From Aquidulcibacter paucihalophilus (GTDB lineage: Bacteria > Pseudomonadota > Alphaproteobacteria > Caulobacterales > Aquidulcibacteraceae): a stretch of 60,144 bases of DNA. This document shows positions 1 to 8,849 of this stretch, one piece after another. The notes beneath the pieces were generated by a model that ran no database searches, had not been told where the DNA came from, and worked only from the letters and a program-made list of their open reading frames with translations. Position 1 is the stretch's first letter; the number at the start of each line of letters is the position of its first letter. The stretch covers positions 239-60,382 of the forward strand of contig NZ_NCSQ01000148.1 in NCBI RefSeq assembly GCF_002105465.1, given 5' to 3'. The position numbers were made by a program, and so were the translations under genes.

Positions 1-148
1 ACCAGAAGGGTCACCAAAGCGCTTCTAGACAAAAAACTCTCCCCGCCCCCTCAATGTCATCTCTGGCAGCACAGCGGCAAAGAGCGGGGACCCGGTTACG
101 CATGTGCGACACGAGATCCCGGATCGGCTAACGCCGTCCGGGATGACA
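1..148. repeat. Palindromic intergenic repeat, copy A
   Basis: The first 54 bases closely match 277-330 (about six mismatches by eye). They are followed by a palindromic part whose outer ends are TGTCATC (55-61) and GATGACA (142-148). An inner inverted repeat, ATCCCGGATCGGC (116-128) against GCCGTCCGGGAT (133-144), can fold into a long hairpin. The sequence begins at the window edge, so the true left end is unknown. It looks like one of the REP-like dispersed elements common between genes in alphaproteobacteria. I do not believe the small open frame across it is a gene. Confidence 0.6.
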
Positions 149-276
149 CCGTGAAAGAGGTTTTTATCTGGAAGGCTTTGGTGCAGGCTGTGCCTGCCCC
201 AAAGGCCAGGCTCAATTGTTGGTGGGCGATTTGACGCGACAAATCGCCCGATCACGCTAGAGGTAGCGGTTGGGTG

Positions 277-420
277 ACCAGAAGGTTCACCAAAGCGCTT
301 CTAGAGAAAAAACTCTTCCCGCCACCACAATGTCATCCCTGCCGGAACGAAGTGGCAAGCTTGCAGCCCGCGAGTTTGCGGAGCTAGGTCGACGATCCCG
401 CTTTGTCGGCTAGGATGACG
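277..420. repeat. Palindromic intergenic repeat, copy B
   Basis: This is the second copy of the repeat at 1-148. It shares the flank that begins ACCAGAAGG and contains CACCAAAGCGCTTCTAGA. The palindromic part again opens with TGTCATCC (331-338) and closes with GGATGAC (413-419), but its interior has diverged. It lies 15 bases beyond the ppdK stop codon, so a hairpin here could also help end the ppdK transcript. No protein gene is supported between 1 and 435. Confidence 0.6.
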
Positions 421-435
421 CCTACCTACTCTGCC

Positions 436-3093
436 TTAGCTCAACGCCGCCTGGGCTGCTGCGAGGCGCGCGATGGGCACGCGGTAGGGCGAGCAGGATA
501 CATAATCGAGGCCCGCTTTTTCGCAGAAGCTGATGGAAGCGGGATCACCGCCATGTTCGCCGCAAATTCCCAGTTTCAAATCAGACTTGGTTGCCCGACC
601 GCGATCGCGCGCGATCTTGATCAAATCGCCAACACCGGATTGATCCAAGGTCACAAAGGGATCTTTCTCAAAGATGCCCTGTTCGACATAGGCCCCCATA
701 AAGCGGCCGGAATCGTCGCGGCTGATGCCAAGTGTTGTCTGGGTTAAATCATTGGTACCAAAGGAGAAAAAGGCTGCCTGACGGGCAATCTCATCAGCTT
801 TCAACGCAGCCCGTGGCAGTTCGATCATGGTGCCGACCGAGTACTCAATCTCCATCCCCTCATAGTCCATCACTTCGCGACCGACCACATCAACACGATC
901 TTTCAGGATTTGCAATTCCTTTTCAGTCGCCACCAGCGGGATCATGATTTCCGGCACGGGGGCTTCGCCTTCGGTTTTGGCGACTTCAATGGCCGCTTCA
1001 AAAATAGCACGCGCCTGCATCTCATAGATTTCAGGATAGGTGATGCCGAGGCGGCATCCGCGATGGCCCAGCATTGGATTGACTTCGTGGAGATCCTTGG
1101 CCCGCTCTAACAACTTAGCCTTATCAAGACCGGTGGCATTGGCCACCGCCTCAACATCTTCCAAGCTGTGCGGCAGGAATTCATGCAAGGGCGGATCGAG
1201 CAAGCGGATCGTGCAGGGCAAGCCCTTCATGATGGTGAAAATCTCAACAAAGTCGCGACGCTGCATGGGCAAAATCTTGGCTAAAGCCAAGACGCGGCCA
1301 GCTTTGGTTTCCGACAAAATCATCTCGCGCACAGCGGCAATCCGGTCGGCGTCGAAGAACATATGCTCTGTCCGGCATAGGCCCACGCCTTCGGCCCCAA
1401 ACTCACGTGCGGTGCGCACATCTAGCGGGGTTTCAGCGTTGGCGCGAACCTTCAGGCGGCGAACCTTATCGGCCCAGACCATGAGGGCGGCAAAATCGCC
1501 GGACAATTCAGGCTGTTCCATTTCAACCGCGCCAAACAGGACTTCGCCCTTAGAGCCGTCAACCGAAATAATATCGCCCTTTTTGATCTCGCGGCCACGC
1601 ACTTTGAATACGCCGGCTTCTTCGTCAATACGAATATCGCCTGCACCGGACACGCAAGGACGGCCCATACCACGGGCGACCACGGCGGCATGGCTGGTCA
1701 TGCCCCCGCGTGAGGTGACGATGGCGCGGCTGGCATGCATGCCATGAATATCTTCGGGGCTGGTTTCTTCACGAACCAAAATGACCGACTTACCCGCTTT
1801 GGCCATTTCTTCGGCTTCATCGGGGTCAAACACCACTTCGCCAACGGCAGCGCCCGGCGAAGCGGGCAAGCCCACCGCGATCAAGTCGCGCGCAGCGCCT
1901 GGCGCAATTGTGGGGTGAAGTAATTGATCTAGCGCTGCTGGATCGACCCGCATGACGGCTTCATTCTCAGTAATGAGGCCTTCGGCAACCATGTCGACGG
2001 CAATTTTCAGAGCCGCTTTGGCCGTGCGCTTTCCGTTACGGGTTTGCAGCATCCATAATTTGCCGCGCTCGACCGTGAACTCAAGGTCCTGCATGTCGCG
2101 ATAATGGCCTTCCAACTGGCCATAGACTTGCACGAGTTGTTGGAACACTTCCGGCAAGGCTTCTTCCATGGAAAGACCGCCCTCGCCCATGGTTTCGCGC
2201 TGAACCTTGGTGATGGACTTGGGCGTACGGATGCCGGCAACCACATCTTCGCCTTGGGCATTGATCAGATATTCGCCGTAGAACAAGCGCTCACCGGTTG
2301 AGGGGTTGCGTGTGAAGGCCACGCCCGTAGCCGAGGTCTCGCCCATATTGCCAAACACCATGGCTTGAACATTGACGGCCGTACCCCAGCTTTCGGGAAT
2401 ATCGTGCATTTTGCGGTAGAAGTCGGCCCGATCATTCATCCACGAGCGGAAGACCGCCCCGACCGCGCCCCACAATTGGTCGTTCACATCCTGCGGGAAC
2501 GGCTTGCCCATGACTGAGTCAACAGCCGCCTTATATTGGACAACGACTTTCTCCCAATCTTCGGCTTCAAGGTCGGTGTCGATCGTATAGTCGTGGACTT
2601 CCTTATAGCTTTCAAGAATATCCTCAAACATGTGGTGGTCCAATTCCAGCACCACATTGGAATACATTTGGATGAAGCGACGATAGCTATCAAAGGCAAA
2701 GCGGCGGTTACCAGATTGGGCGGCGAGACCTTCCACGGTTTGATCATTCAGGCCCAAGTTCAAGACCGTATCCATCATGCCGGGCATCGAGGCACGCGCA
2801 CCAGAGCGGACCGAAACCAAAAGCGGGTTAGCCGCATCGCCAAAGCCTTTGCCAACCGTGCTCTCTATCTTGGCCATAGCGGCTTTGACTTCATCGGCCA
2901 AAGCATCGGGATATCTCTGGCCCAAAGCATAAAAGGCCGTGCAGACTTCAGTGGTGATGGTAAAGCCTGGAGGAACGGGAAGCCCGATCTTATTCATTTC
3001 AGCAAGGTTCGCACCCTTGCCGCCCAATAGATTCTTCATGCTGGCATCGCCATCGGCGAGTCCTGCTCCAAAGCTATAAACCAATTTACTCAT
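436..3093 (-). CDS. ppdK: Pyruvate, phosphate dikinase
   Basis: It catalyses reversible interconversion of pyruvate, ATP and phosphate with phosphoenolpyruvate, AMP and pyrophosphate in the cytoplasm. The 885-residue length is usual for bacterial PPDK. The N-terminal ATP-grasp nucleotide-binding part is followed by the swivelling phosphohistidine domain with GGMTSHAAVVARG, catalytic His at about residue 468. The C-terminal TIM-barrel PEP/pyruvate domain has GLCRTEHMFF and CGEHGGDP, with the proton-donating Cys near residue 844. A GAGG motif lies about 10 bases before the ATG. It follows glyS on the same strand after about 270 bases, an arrangement I recall as common in alphaproteobacteria. 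A short GCGCC/GGCGC hairpin (3119-3131) lies just upstream of the start. The gene looks intact. Confidence 0.97.
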   Translation of the reverse strand: MSKLVYSFGAGLADGDASMKNLLGGKGANLAEMNKIGLPVPPGFTITTEVCTAFYALGQRYPDALADEVKAAMAKIESTVGKGFGDAANPLLVSVRSGARASMPGMMDTVLNLGLNDQTVEGLAAQSGNRRFAFDSYRRFIQMYSNVVLELDHHMFEDILESYKEVHDYTIDTDLEAEDWEKVVVQYKAAVDSVMGKPFPQDVNDQLWGAVGAVFRSWMNDRADFYRKMHDIPESWGTAVNVQAMVFGNMGETSATGVAFTRNPSTGERLFYGEYLINAQGEDVVAGIRTPKSITKVQRETMGEGGLSMEEALPEVFQQLVQVYGQLEGHYRDMQDLEFTVERGKLWMLQTRNGKRTAKAALKIAVDMVAEGLITENEAVMRVDPAALDQLLHPTIAPGAARDLIAVGLPASPGAAVGEVVFDPDEAEEMAKAGKSVILVREETSPEDIHGMHASRAIVTSRGGMTSHAAVVARGMGRPCVSGAGDIRIDEEAGVFKVRGREIKKGDIISVDGSKGEVLFGAVEMEQPELSGDFAALMVWADKVRRLKVRANAETPLDVRTAREFGAEGVGLCRTEHMFFDADRIAAVREMILSETKAGRVLALAKILPMQRRDFVEIFTIMKGLPCTIRLLDPPLHEFLPHSLEDVEAVANATGLDKAKLLERAKDLHEVNPMLGHRGCRLGITYPEIYEMQARAIFEAAIEVAKTEGEAPVPEIMIPLVATEKELQILKDRVDVVGREVMDYEGMEIEYSVGTMIELPRAALKADEIARQAAFFSFGTNDLTQTTLGISRDDSGRFMGAYVEQGIFEKDPFVTLDQSGVGDLIKIARDRGRATKSDLKLGICGEHGGDPASISFCEKAGLDYVSCSPYRVPIARLAAAQAALS

Positions 3094-3363
3094 GTAGCGT
3101 GTGCCTCATGTGATTCTTGCGCCTCAGGCGCGTGTTAGCGGCCCTTCTAAGGCAGTCGGGTGAGTTATCAACCCACATGAAAGCCCAGAACGGCTGAACT
3201 GTGTCGCAAGACACACACCCTTCTGGATATGTAGTTTTGCAACACGCAAAATCGTCCAGTATCCGGGCAAATACCCAGATCGATCCCAAATGGAAAGCAA
3301 GTCTTGGGCCACGGCTCCGTCTTTGATGTGGGGCCAAGAAGCCACATTTGAGGCGGGCTTGGC

Positions 3364-5577
3364 TTAGCCGCCTGCGAGCTTGGAAAAGTCGGCGACCCGC
3401 TCGCTCACCGCACGCAATTTTACCAATAGCGCCAAACGGTTCTTGCGAATGCCAGCATCGCCATCATTGACGAGAACGCCCTCAAAGAAGCGGTCAACTG
3501 GGCCGCGAAGCGCTGCCAATGCGCCCATGGTGGCGTCAAAGGCCTCGTCTGCCAAAGCTTGTTCCAACTGGCTTTCAGCCTCGAGCAGGGCTTGATAGAG
3601 CCCCTGCTCGGCAGGTTCGCGCAAAAGTGCCTCTGTCACCTTGCCATCTGCCGCCGCGCCATCCTTTTTCTCCTCGGCGCGCAGAATATTGGCCCCGCGC
3701 TTAAGGCCCGCGACCAGATTGGCCCCATCCTCGGTTTTCAGGACCTTCGCAAGCGCTGTTACGCGCGAGACGATTCGCACGATATCATCATCAGGGATGG
3801 CAAAGGCTGCTTCGAGCACATCTGGCGCAAAGCCTTCATCGCGGAGGGATACGCGGAGGCGCTCGAGGATGAAGTCACACACTTCCACCGCTGCAACGGA
3901 ATATCCGTGCGGCGCGATAGCAGCATCTGAATTCAAGACATTGCCATAACCTCTGCGCGCATGATTCAGCAGTGCGGCTAATCCAAAGCGAAGCCCAGCC
4001 TCACGCACAATCCGGATCACCCCCAAAGCCGCGCGGCGCAGCGCATAGGGGTCGCCCGAGCCTGTTGGCTTCTCACCCATGGCGAAGAAGCCTGTCAGTG
4101 TATCCAGCTTATCGGCCAAAGCCACCGCCATGGCGACGGGTTCGCTCGGCACCTGATCGGACGGACCGACGGGCTTGTAGTGGTCGCGGATCGAGTCGGC
4201 GATGATCGTGTTTGCGACAAGCCCTGTGCTCCCCTGCGACGCGGGGGAGCTGTCGGCGAAGCCGACTGAGGGGGGCATGCCCCCTCCACCCTGCTGCGCA
4301 GGGTCCCCCTCCCCCGTTGCACGGGGGAGGACAGGTGCGTGCAGTTGGTAATAGCGACCCATAACTCCTTGAAGTTCTGGGAATTCGCCGACCATTTCGG
4401 TTGTCAAATCGGCCTTGGCTAAAAGCGCTGCGTGCTTGGCTGCCGCAACGTCTGCGCCCACCAGAGGCGCGATTTCGCCCGCCAACGCCACAATGCGGCG
4501 CACTTTGTCGCCGACACTGCCGAGCTTTTCGTGAAACACCAATGTATCCAGTTTCGGCACGCGGCTTTCGAGGCTGGCTTTGCGGTCCAAGTCCCAGAAA
4601 TAGCGGGCATCATTGAGGCGGGCAGCCAGCACGCGGGCGTTGCCCAGCGCGATTTTCTTGCCGCTATCGGTTGCTTTCACATTGGACACCACGATGAAGT
4701 GCGGCGCGAGGCCGCCCGTCTTGGGATCGCGGACCACGAAATATTTCTGATTGACGCGCAAGGTCAGACGAATGACTTCTGGCGGCAGGTCCAAGAATGC
4801 GGGATCCATATCGCCCATGATCACATGGGGCTCATCTACCAGACCACAGACTTCCTCGAAAAGTCCTTCATCTTCAATGAGTTCAAGATTGCGGGCATGG
4901 CACAATGTTTGGGCGTCTGCCTTGATTTGGGCCTTGCGCTGATCGCGGTCGAGAATGACATGGGCGGCAGAGAGTTTCGCCTCATAATCCTCAAAATCCT
5001 TGACCTCGAATAGGCCCGTGCCGTGGAACCGATGGCCTTCACTGATGTTGCCGGCCGCAATTCCATCGACCTCAAAGGGTACGATTTCGCCATCAAACAC
5101 CGCAACAATTCGATGTAAGGGTCGCACCCAACGCAATGTCCCCTCGCCCCAGCGCATGCTCTTGGGCCATGGGAAGTTGCGGATGATGTCGGGCACGATT
5201 TCAGCCAAGGCCTCAGGGGTTGCCCGGCCGGGTTTAACGAGATCGGCGACATAAAAATCACCCTTTTTCGGGTCGGAGACCACGCGGGCTTGGGCGATGT
5301 CAGTCAGGCCCGCACCGCGCAAAAAGCCCTCAATGGCTTGGGCGGGGGCATCGACTTTGGGGCCCTTGCGCTCTTCACGCACATCGGCTGTCCGCTCGGG
5401 CAGGCCTTCAATGACGGCGACGAGGCGGCGCGGCGCGCTAAAGGTCTCTAAGCCACCTGGCAAGAAGCCAGCCTTGGTCAAGCCATCCATCAAAAGCTTT
5501 TTGAGGTCTTCAGCCGCCCGCTTTTGCATACGCGCGGGGATTTCTTCAGAGAAAAGTTCCAGCAAGAATTGCGGCAT
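3364..5577 (-). CDS. glyS: Glycyl-tRNA synthetase beta subunit, with in-frame repeat insertion
   Basis: It is the large subunit of the alpha2-beta2 glycyl-tRNA synthetase, contributing tRNA recognition and anticodon binding. The start MPQFLLELFSEEIPARMQ and the conserved GVMGRYY and DHYKPVGPSDQVP segments identify it. At 737 residues it is longer than the roughly 690 I expect. The excess lies between GVMGRYY and DHYKPVG, at about residues 416-449, where a GC-rich multi-hairpin DNA repeat (4229-4330) is translated in frame as a Gly/Pro/Ser-rich stretch. No stop codon results and the remainder of the protein looks normal, so the gene is probably functional. It begins 3 bases after the glyQ stop, so the two subunits are co-transcribed. 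Confidence 0.95.
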   Translation of the reverse strand: MPQFLLELFSEEIPARMQKRAAEDLKKLLMDGLTKAGFLPGGLETFSAPRRLVAVIEGLPERTADVREERKGPKVDAPAQAIEGFLRGAGLTDIAQARVVSDPKKGDFYVADLVKPGRATPEALAEIVPDIIRNFPWPKSMRWGEGTLRWVRPLHRIVAVFDGEIVPFEVDGIAAGNISEGHRFHGTGLFEVKDFEDYEAKLSAAHVILDRDQRKAQIKADAQTLCHARNLELIEDEGLFEEVCGLVDEPHVIMGDMDPAFLDLPPEVIRLTLRVNQKYFVVRDPKTGGLAPHFIVVSNVKATDSGKKIALGNARVLAARLNDARYFWDLDRKASLESRVPKLDTLVFHEKLGSVGDKVRRIVALAGEIAPLVGADVAAAKHAALLAKADLTTEMVGEFPELQGVMGRYYQLHAPVLPRATGEGDPAQQGGGGMPPSVGFADSSPASQGSTGLVANTIIADSIRDHYKPVGPSDQVPSEPVAMAVALADKLDTLTGFFAMGEKPTGSGDPYALRRAALGVIRIVREAGLRFGLAALLNHARRGYGNVLNSDAAIAPHGYSVAAVEVCDFILERLRVSLRDEGFAPDVLEAAFAIPDDDIVRIVSRVTALAKVLKTEDGANLVAGLKRGANILRAEEKKDGAAADGKVTEALLREPAEQGLYQALLEAESQLEQALADEAFDATMGALAALRGPVDRFFEGVLVNDGDAGIRKNRLALLVKLRAVSERVADFSKLAGG
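4229..4330. repeat. Multi-hairpin palindromic element inside glyS
   Basis: Five hairpins follow each other: CTCCCC/GGGGAG (4229-4249), GTCGGC/GCCGAC (4252-4266), a GGGGGCATGCCCCC-like palindrome (4268-4286), ACCCTGC/GCAGGGT (4288-4304), and CCTCCCCCGT/ACGGGGGAGG (4308-4330, 10-bp arms). The composition is unlike the surrounding glyS codons. From memory, elements of this style occur between genes in many alphaproteobacterial genomes. Here it is 102 bases long, a multiple of three, and open on the coding strand. The situation resembles the Rickettsia palindromic elements that insert into genes. No second copy is visible in this window. Confidence 0.75.
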
Positions 5578-5580
5578 AGC

Positions 5581-6522
5581 TTAGACCACCTCTGCTTGGC
5601 TTGGGGCTTGGGTCTCAGCCCACAGGACCGCGCAGCCCTTGGCCTGATCGCGCACACGGGCAATAAAGCTCTGCCGTTCGGTTGGCGATACCACCCCGCG
5701 CGCATCAAGCAAATTGAACAGGTGGGAACATTTCAGCGCCCAGTCAAACGCCGGCAAAGCCAAGCCCTTGTCGCGCAAATACGTGCACATACGCTCTGCA
5801 TCCTCAAACCAGCGCTTGAGCATCGCGGGATCGGATTCTTCGAAATTGAACGCCGATTGCTGGCGCTCATTTTCTAAAAACACGTCACCATAGGTCACGC
5901 CAAGACCATTAAAATCAAGGTCATAGACGTTTTCGACGCCTTGCACATACATGGCCAAGCGCTCAAGCCCATAGGTCAGCTCGCCCGAGACAGGTTTGCA
6001 ATCGAGGCCGCCGACTTGTTGGAAATAGGTGAATTGGGACACTTCCATCCCGTCACACCAAATCTCCCAGCCAAGCCCCCAAGCACCCACAGTTGGGTTT
6101 TCCCAATCATCCTCGACAAAGCGGATATCGTGCAGGCTGGGGTCGATGCCAATTTCATAGAGCGAGTTGAGATAAAGCTCCTGCAAATTGGGCGGGTTGG
6201 GCTTTAGGATCACTTGATATTGGTAATAATGGCCGAGGCGATTGGGGTTCTCGCCATAGCGGCCATCTTTCGGGCGACGCGACGGTTGCACATAGGCGGC
6301 CCGCCACAGCTTTGGACCTAGCGCGCGCAGCGTCGTTGCCGGATGCAGGGTCCCCGCACCCACTTCGGTATCATAGGGCTGCAGGATCACACAGCCCTGA
6401 CGGGCCCAATAATCCGATAGGGTAAGAATGATATCTTGGAAGCTGGGCACTTTGCCAGCCGCCAGCGCCCGCGAGCAAGGCGTTTCGCGTGGGGCGGTTT
6501 GGGGAGCAATCGATTGGGTCAT
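5581..6522 (-). CDS. glyQ: Glycyl-tRNA synthetase alpha subunit
   Basis: It is the catalytic class II subunit that activates glycine and charges tRNA-Gly together with GlyS. Motifs include [18 protein letters not shown] near the N-terminus, [16 protein letters not shown], and the motif-2 region [20 protein letters not shown]. The chosen start, MTQSIAPQ, gives 313 residues, close to the family's usual length of about 300, and has AAGG a few bases upstream. A start 18 codons earlier would run into the terminator hairpin of the preceding gene. It forms an operon with glyS, 3 bases downstream. Confidence 0.96.
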   Translation of the reverse strand: MTQSIAPQTAPRETPCSRALAAGKVPSFQDIILTLSDYWARQGCVILQPYDTEVGAGTLHPATTLRALGPKLWRAAYVQPSRRPKDGRYGENPNRLGHYYQYQVILKPNPPNLQELYLNSLYEIGIDPSLHDIRFVEDDWENPTVGAWGLGWEIWCDGMEVSQFTYFQQVGGLDCKPVSGELTYGLERLAMYVQGVENVYDLDFNGLGVTYGDVFLENERQQSAFNFEESDPAMLKRWFEDAERMCTYLRDKGLALPAFDWALKCSHLFNLLDARGVVSPTERQSFIARVRDQAKGCAVLWAETQAPSQAEVV

Positions 6523-6545
6523 GACCTTGTGTGCATAAAGCGCAA

Positions 6546-6574
6546 GCGGCCCCGCTTGCAACAAGCGAGGCCGC
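6546..6574 (-). terminator. Hairpin terminator after the TadG-like gene
   Basis: GCGGCCCCGCTTG (6546-6558) and CAAGCGAGGCCGC (6562-6574) form a 13-bp stem with one G-U pair and a 3-base loop. It sits about 30 bases beyond the TadG-like stop codon and just ahead of glyQ. The base run after the stem is only weakly T-rich (TTGCGCTTT), so termination may be partial. Confidence 0.7.
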
Positions 6575-6604
6575 ATTTAGCGCAGAAGAAGGTGGGAACC
6601 TGTC

Positions 6605-8542
6605 TTATTCTTTCAAGCGCAGGCTGAAAGTTTCGCGCGCAATTTGCTCAAAAGTCGCGTTCAACTGGCTCGCATCAACCGCGAAGGCGCGGTCTGCGCT
6701 GCCTGCACAGGTGCGCAAGCGATTAACCGCATCTGTATCTGATACGTTGATCGCCACCGTATAGAGTTCAACCTTATAGGTGTCGCGAATTGCGGTACAC
6801 CAAGATTGCATCCGATTGTCGAGCGTGGCGCGGTCGGGTGATCCAGTACACCCGGGCGCACCCGATTCATTACAACCCCAATAGCCCGGGAAGTTGACCG
6901 CCTGCTCGTTTGCCCCATCGGTCATGAGAACCATGACCTTGGTAACAGAGCTCGACCCAAACGGCTCAGGCTCGTTGTGCTGGAAGAAATTGGCCCATTC
7001 GGTACGCGGAGACAGGGCGCGCAGGCCCCAGCGCAAGCCAACATCTGCATGGGTCCCACCGGGCGCAGGCGACAAGCGGTCGATTGTGTCGATCAATTGG
7101 CTACGATTTGCCGATAAACCCAGCATCGGCATGGGGCAGTTTAAGTTTGGCCCCGTGATGCGGCGGAAACTATCCCAAGTTTGCTTTGGTACCCATGAGC
7201 ACCAAGCCCCATTGGCATTGTTCCACGTGATTTCATTATAATCGGCCACGCAGCCATTGGCGGTGCCTGTATTCAGATTGAGTTGGCATCCGCCGCCGCT
7301 GATGCAAGCTTGCGAACCTGTGAAATTGAAAAACGCATTACGCGTACCATTATTGTCGTTTTGCGAGCAATTAATGGTTGTGATGCTGGGGCTGCCCGAC
7401 GGGCACGAGTTGAACGTGCACGGGTAGGGATTGTTGACGCACGCTGCGTTCAACGTGGTTTTGCCAAAATTCAAGAATGCAAACGTCGCAGGCTTTTGCC
7501 CCGGCAGGGTCAGGTTGCCCTGAGGCTTTGGTGGTGGCGGTGGCGGGGGCGGTGGTGGCCCAGGAGGGGGTGGCGGTGGAGAGGGGCAGCCTGTCCACTT
7601 GTCGCACATTTTGTTTGCGGTTACGCCCTGCGTGCGCGTCGCATTGTTAACGCGCGGCGGCACGCGCAGCGCGTTCCAAGTCATGCCGGTCTTGGTCTCG
7701 TCATTGGCAGACAGGCTTTCACCGGCACCCGAGATACAGCCGCGCCACCCAACAGGTGCGAAGAGTGTATTCAGTTGGGCCGTTGTCTCCGTGATATTTG
7801 ACGATCGACCGACAAGATTTGTCGGCAAGGAACGCGTACCGGCTTCAACTGGGCTGCGCACAGTCGCTGCAGCATTATTCCAAGTTTGATCGGGAACTTC
7901 GCTGCGAATATTGACCGTTGTCGTCCAAGGAATAATCGCCACCCGCAAGCGATCTGGAATAGTCACGGTGTTGAACAGCGTATTGACGAAGCCCTTTGCA
8001 GCGCTGCGCATCTGGGTAAAGCGCGTGGTGGGCCGACCATCCTTTTCGAACATGGATGCGGTCGTATCCATCACAACCGCGACTTCAAGCCGCCGGTCCG
8101 TGCCAGCCGTCGCCACGCCCACGGCGCTGAGCGTAACATTGGAACGCCCAACTAAGCCGCCCAAGATTAAGCTTTGCGTACCCGTCCCTGTCAGCCGGGC
8201 AGAACCATCCGAATCCCACGTCGCCGTGGCGGCAAGATTGCTCACGCCTCGCTCTTCACCAGGCGCAGAGGCCAAGAATGCCTTCGTGCCTGCTGCTTCC
8301 CCGGCTGCACGCGCAGCACTTGCGCCGAGCGAACTTTTGTCGGACTGCTCACGCTTGGCGGCCAACGCCCCCGCATCTGCCGCGGCAGCCAATGACGCCT
8401 TCGTATTAGCGACGCGGTTCAACTCAATGGAAGCCCCAAGCACGCCTAAAGACACCGACGAAACCAGTGCAAAAATGACAGCGACATTGCCGCGCTCGAT
8501 GCGCGTGACTTTCGTCGCCAAAACTGTCTTCTTGAACTTCAT
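6605..8542 (-). CDS. TadG-like pilus-assembly protein with von Willebrand A domain
   Basis: The N-terminus has a basic segment then GNVAVIFALVSSVSLGVLG, a hydrophobic anchor typical of TadE/TadG Flp-pilus proteins. The following stretch ends in an EL..VANTKASLAAAADAGALAA helix. A von Willebrand A domain starts near residue 150, with the metal-site motif DTTAS at 159-163. The domain is interrupted by a long insertion (roughly 265-460) that is rich in Cys pairs and contains an almost pure proline tract at 320-340. The domain resumes with VMVLMTDGANEQ and ends near the C-terminus. AAGGA lies about 10 bases before the ATG. No other tad/cpa genes are nearby, so its pilus role is inferred from family alone. 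Adhesion or envelope surveillance are alternatives. Confidence 0.8.
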   Translation of the reverse strand: MKFKKTVLATKVTRIERGNVAVIFALVSSVSLGVLGASIELNRVANTKASLAAAADAGALAAKREQSDKSSLGASAARAAGEAAGTKAFLASAPGEERGVSNLAATATWDSDGSARLTGTGTQSLILGGLVGRSNVTLSAVGVATAGTDRRLEVAVVMDTTASMFEKDGRPTTRFTQMRSAAKGFVNTLFNTVTIPDRLRVAIIPWTTTVNIRSEVPDQTWNNAAATVRSPVEAGTRSLPTNLVGRSSNITETTAQLNTLFAPVGWRGCISGAGESLSANDETKTGMTWNALRVPPRVNNATRTQGVTANKMCDKWTGCPSPPPPPPGPPPPPPPPPPKPQGNLTLPGQKPATFAFLNFGKTTLNAACVNNPYPCTFNSCPSGSPSITTINCSQNDNNGTRNAFFNFTGSQACISGGGCQLNLNTGTANGCVADYNEITWNNANGAWCSWVPKQTWDSFRRITGPNLNCPMPMLGLSANRSQLIDTIDRLSPAPGGTHADVGLRWGLRALSPRTEWANFFQHNEPEPFGSSSVTKVMVLMTDGANEQAVNFPGYWGCNESGAPGCTGSPDRATLDNRMQSWCTAIRDTYKVELYTVAINVSDTDAVNRLRTCAGSADRAFAVDASQLNATFEQIARETFSLRLKE

Positions 8543-8670
8543 CGGCCCGTATCCTTCGCAGTGCCCTCACACATGAGGCACTTACTCGACGGATAACATC
8601 GAAGTTCCTAACATTCGGTCAAAACAACCGGTAAACAGACAATAAAGCCAATAGAATCAATTTTATTTAC

Positions 8671-8743
8671 TAGGTATTGATTAGGTATTGCACTGTCAAA
8701 TGATAGGCCCAACAGAGCCAAAAACAATTAACCAAACTTGGTT
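8671..8743. promoter_or_regulatory. AT-rich intergenic region with 11-bp-spaced repeat and palindrome
   Basis: The gap 8543-8849 contains no gene. It is noticeably AT-rich. TAGGTATTG occurs twice at 8671-8679 and 8682-8690, one helical turn apart. AACCAA-AC-TTGGTT (8730-8743) is a perfect palindrome. The only gene start facing this gap is the TadG-like gene, so I infer these are operator or promoter elements for it. No convincing -35/-10 pair was identified. Confidence 0.35.
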
Positions 8744-8849
8744 TGATTTTATCATACGTTATTTAGCAGCCAAGATCGGCGCGACCTTTGCCACCTTGCC
8801 AATTTTATACCGAAGAGCACAGACTGACGTCCAATTTGCGGATCATGGC

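Noticed and set aside
25..255. 76-residue minus-strand open frame at the window start
   Set aside because: It lies entirely on the palindromic repeat and its flanks, with Arg/Ser/Pro-rich composition typical of translated repeats.
3124..3345. 73-83 residue minus-strand frames between glyS and ppdK
   Set aside because: They have biased composition and no start signal, and two frames overlap each other without resemblance to any family.
4226..4338. GTGC on both sides of the glyS element as a target-site duplication
   Set aside because: The spacing of the two copies is not a multiple of three, so insertion with this duplication would not have kept the frame. Four bases also match easily by chance.
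7505..7590. Proline-coding tract in the TadG-like gene as a sign of frameshift
   Set aside because: The frame stays open on both sides and the von Willebrand domain continues beyond it, so it is a true low-complexity insertion.
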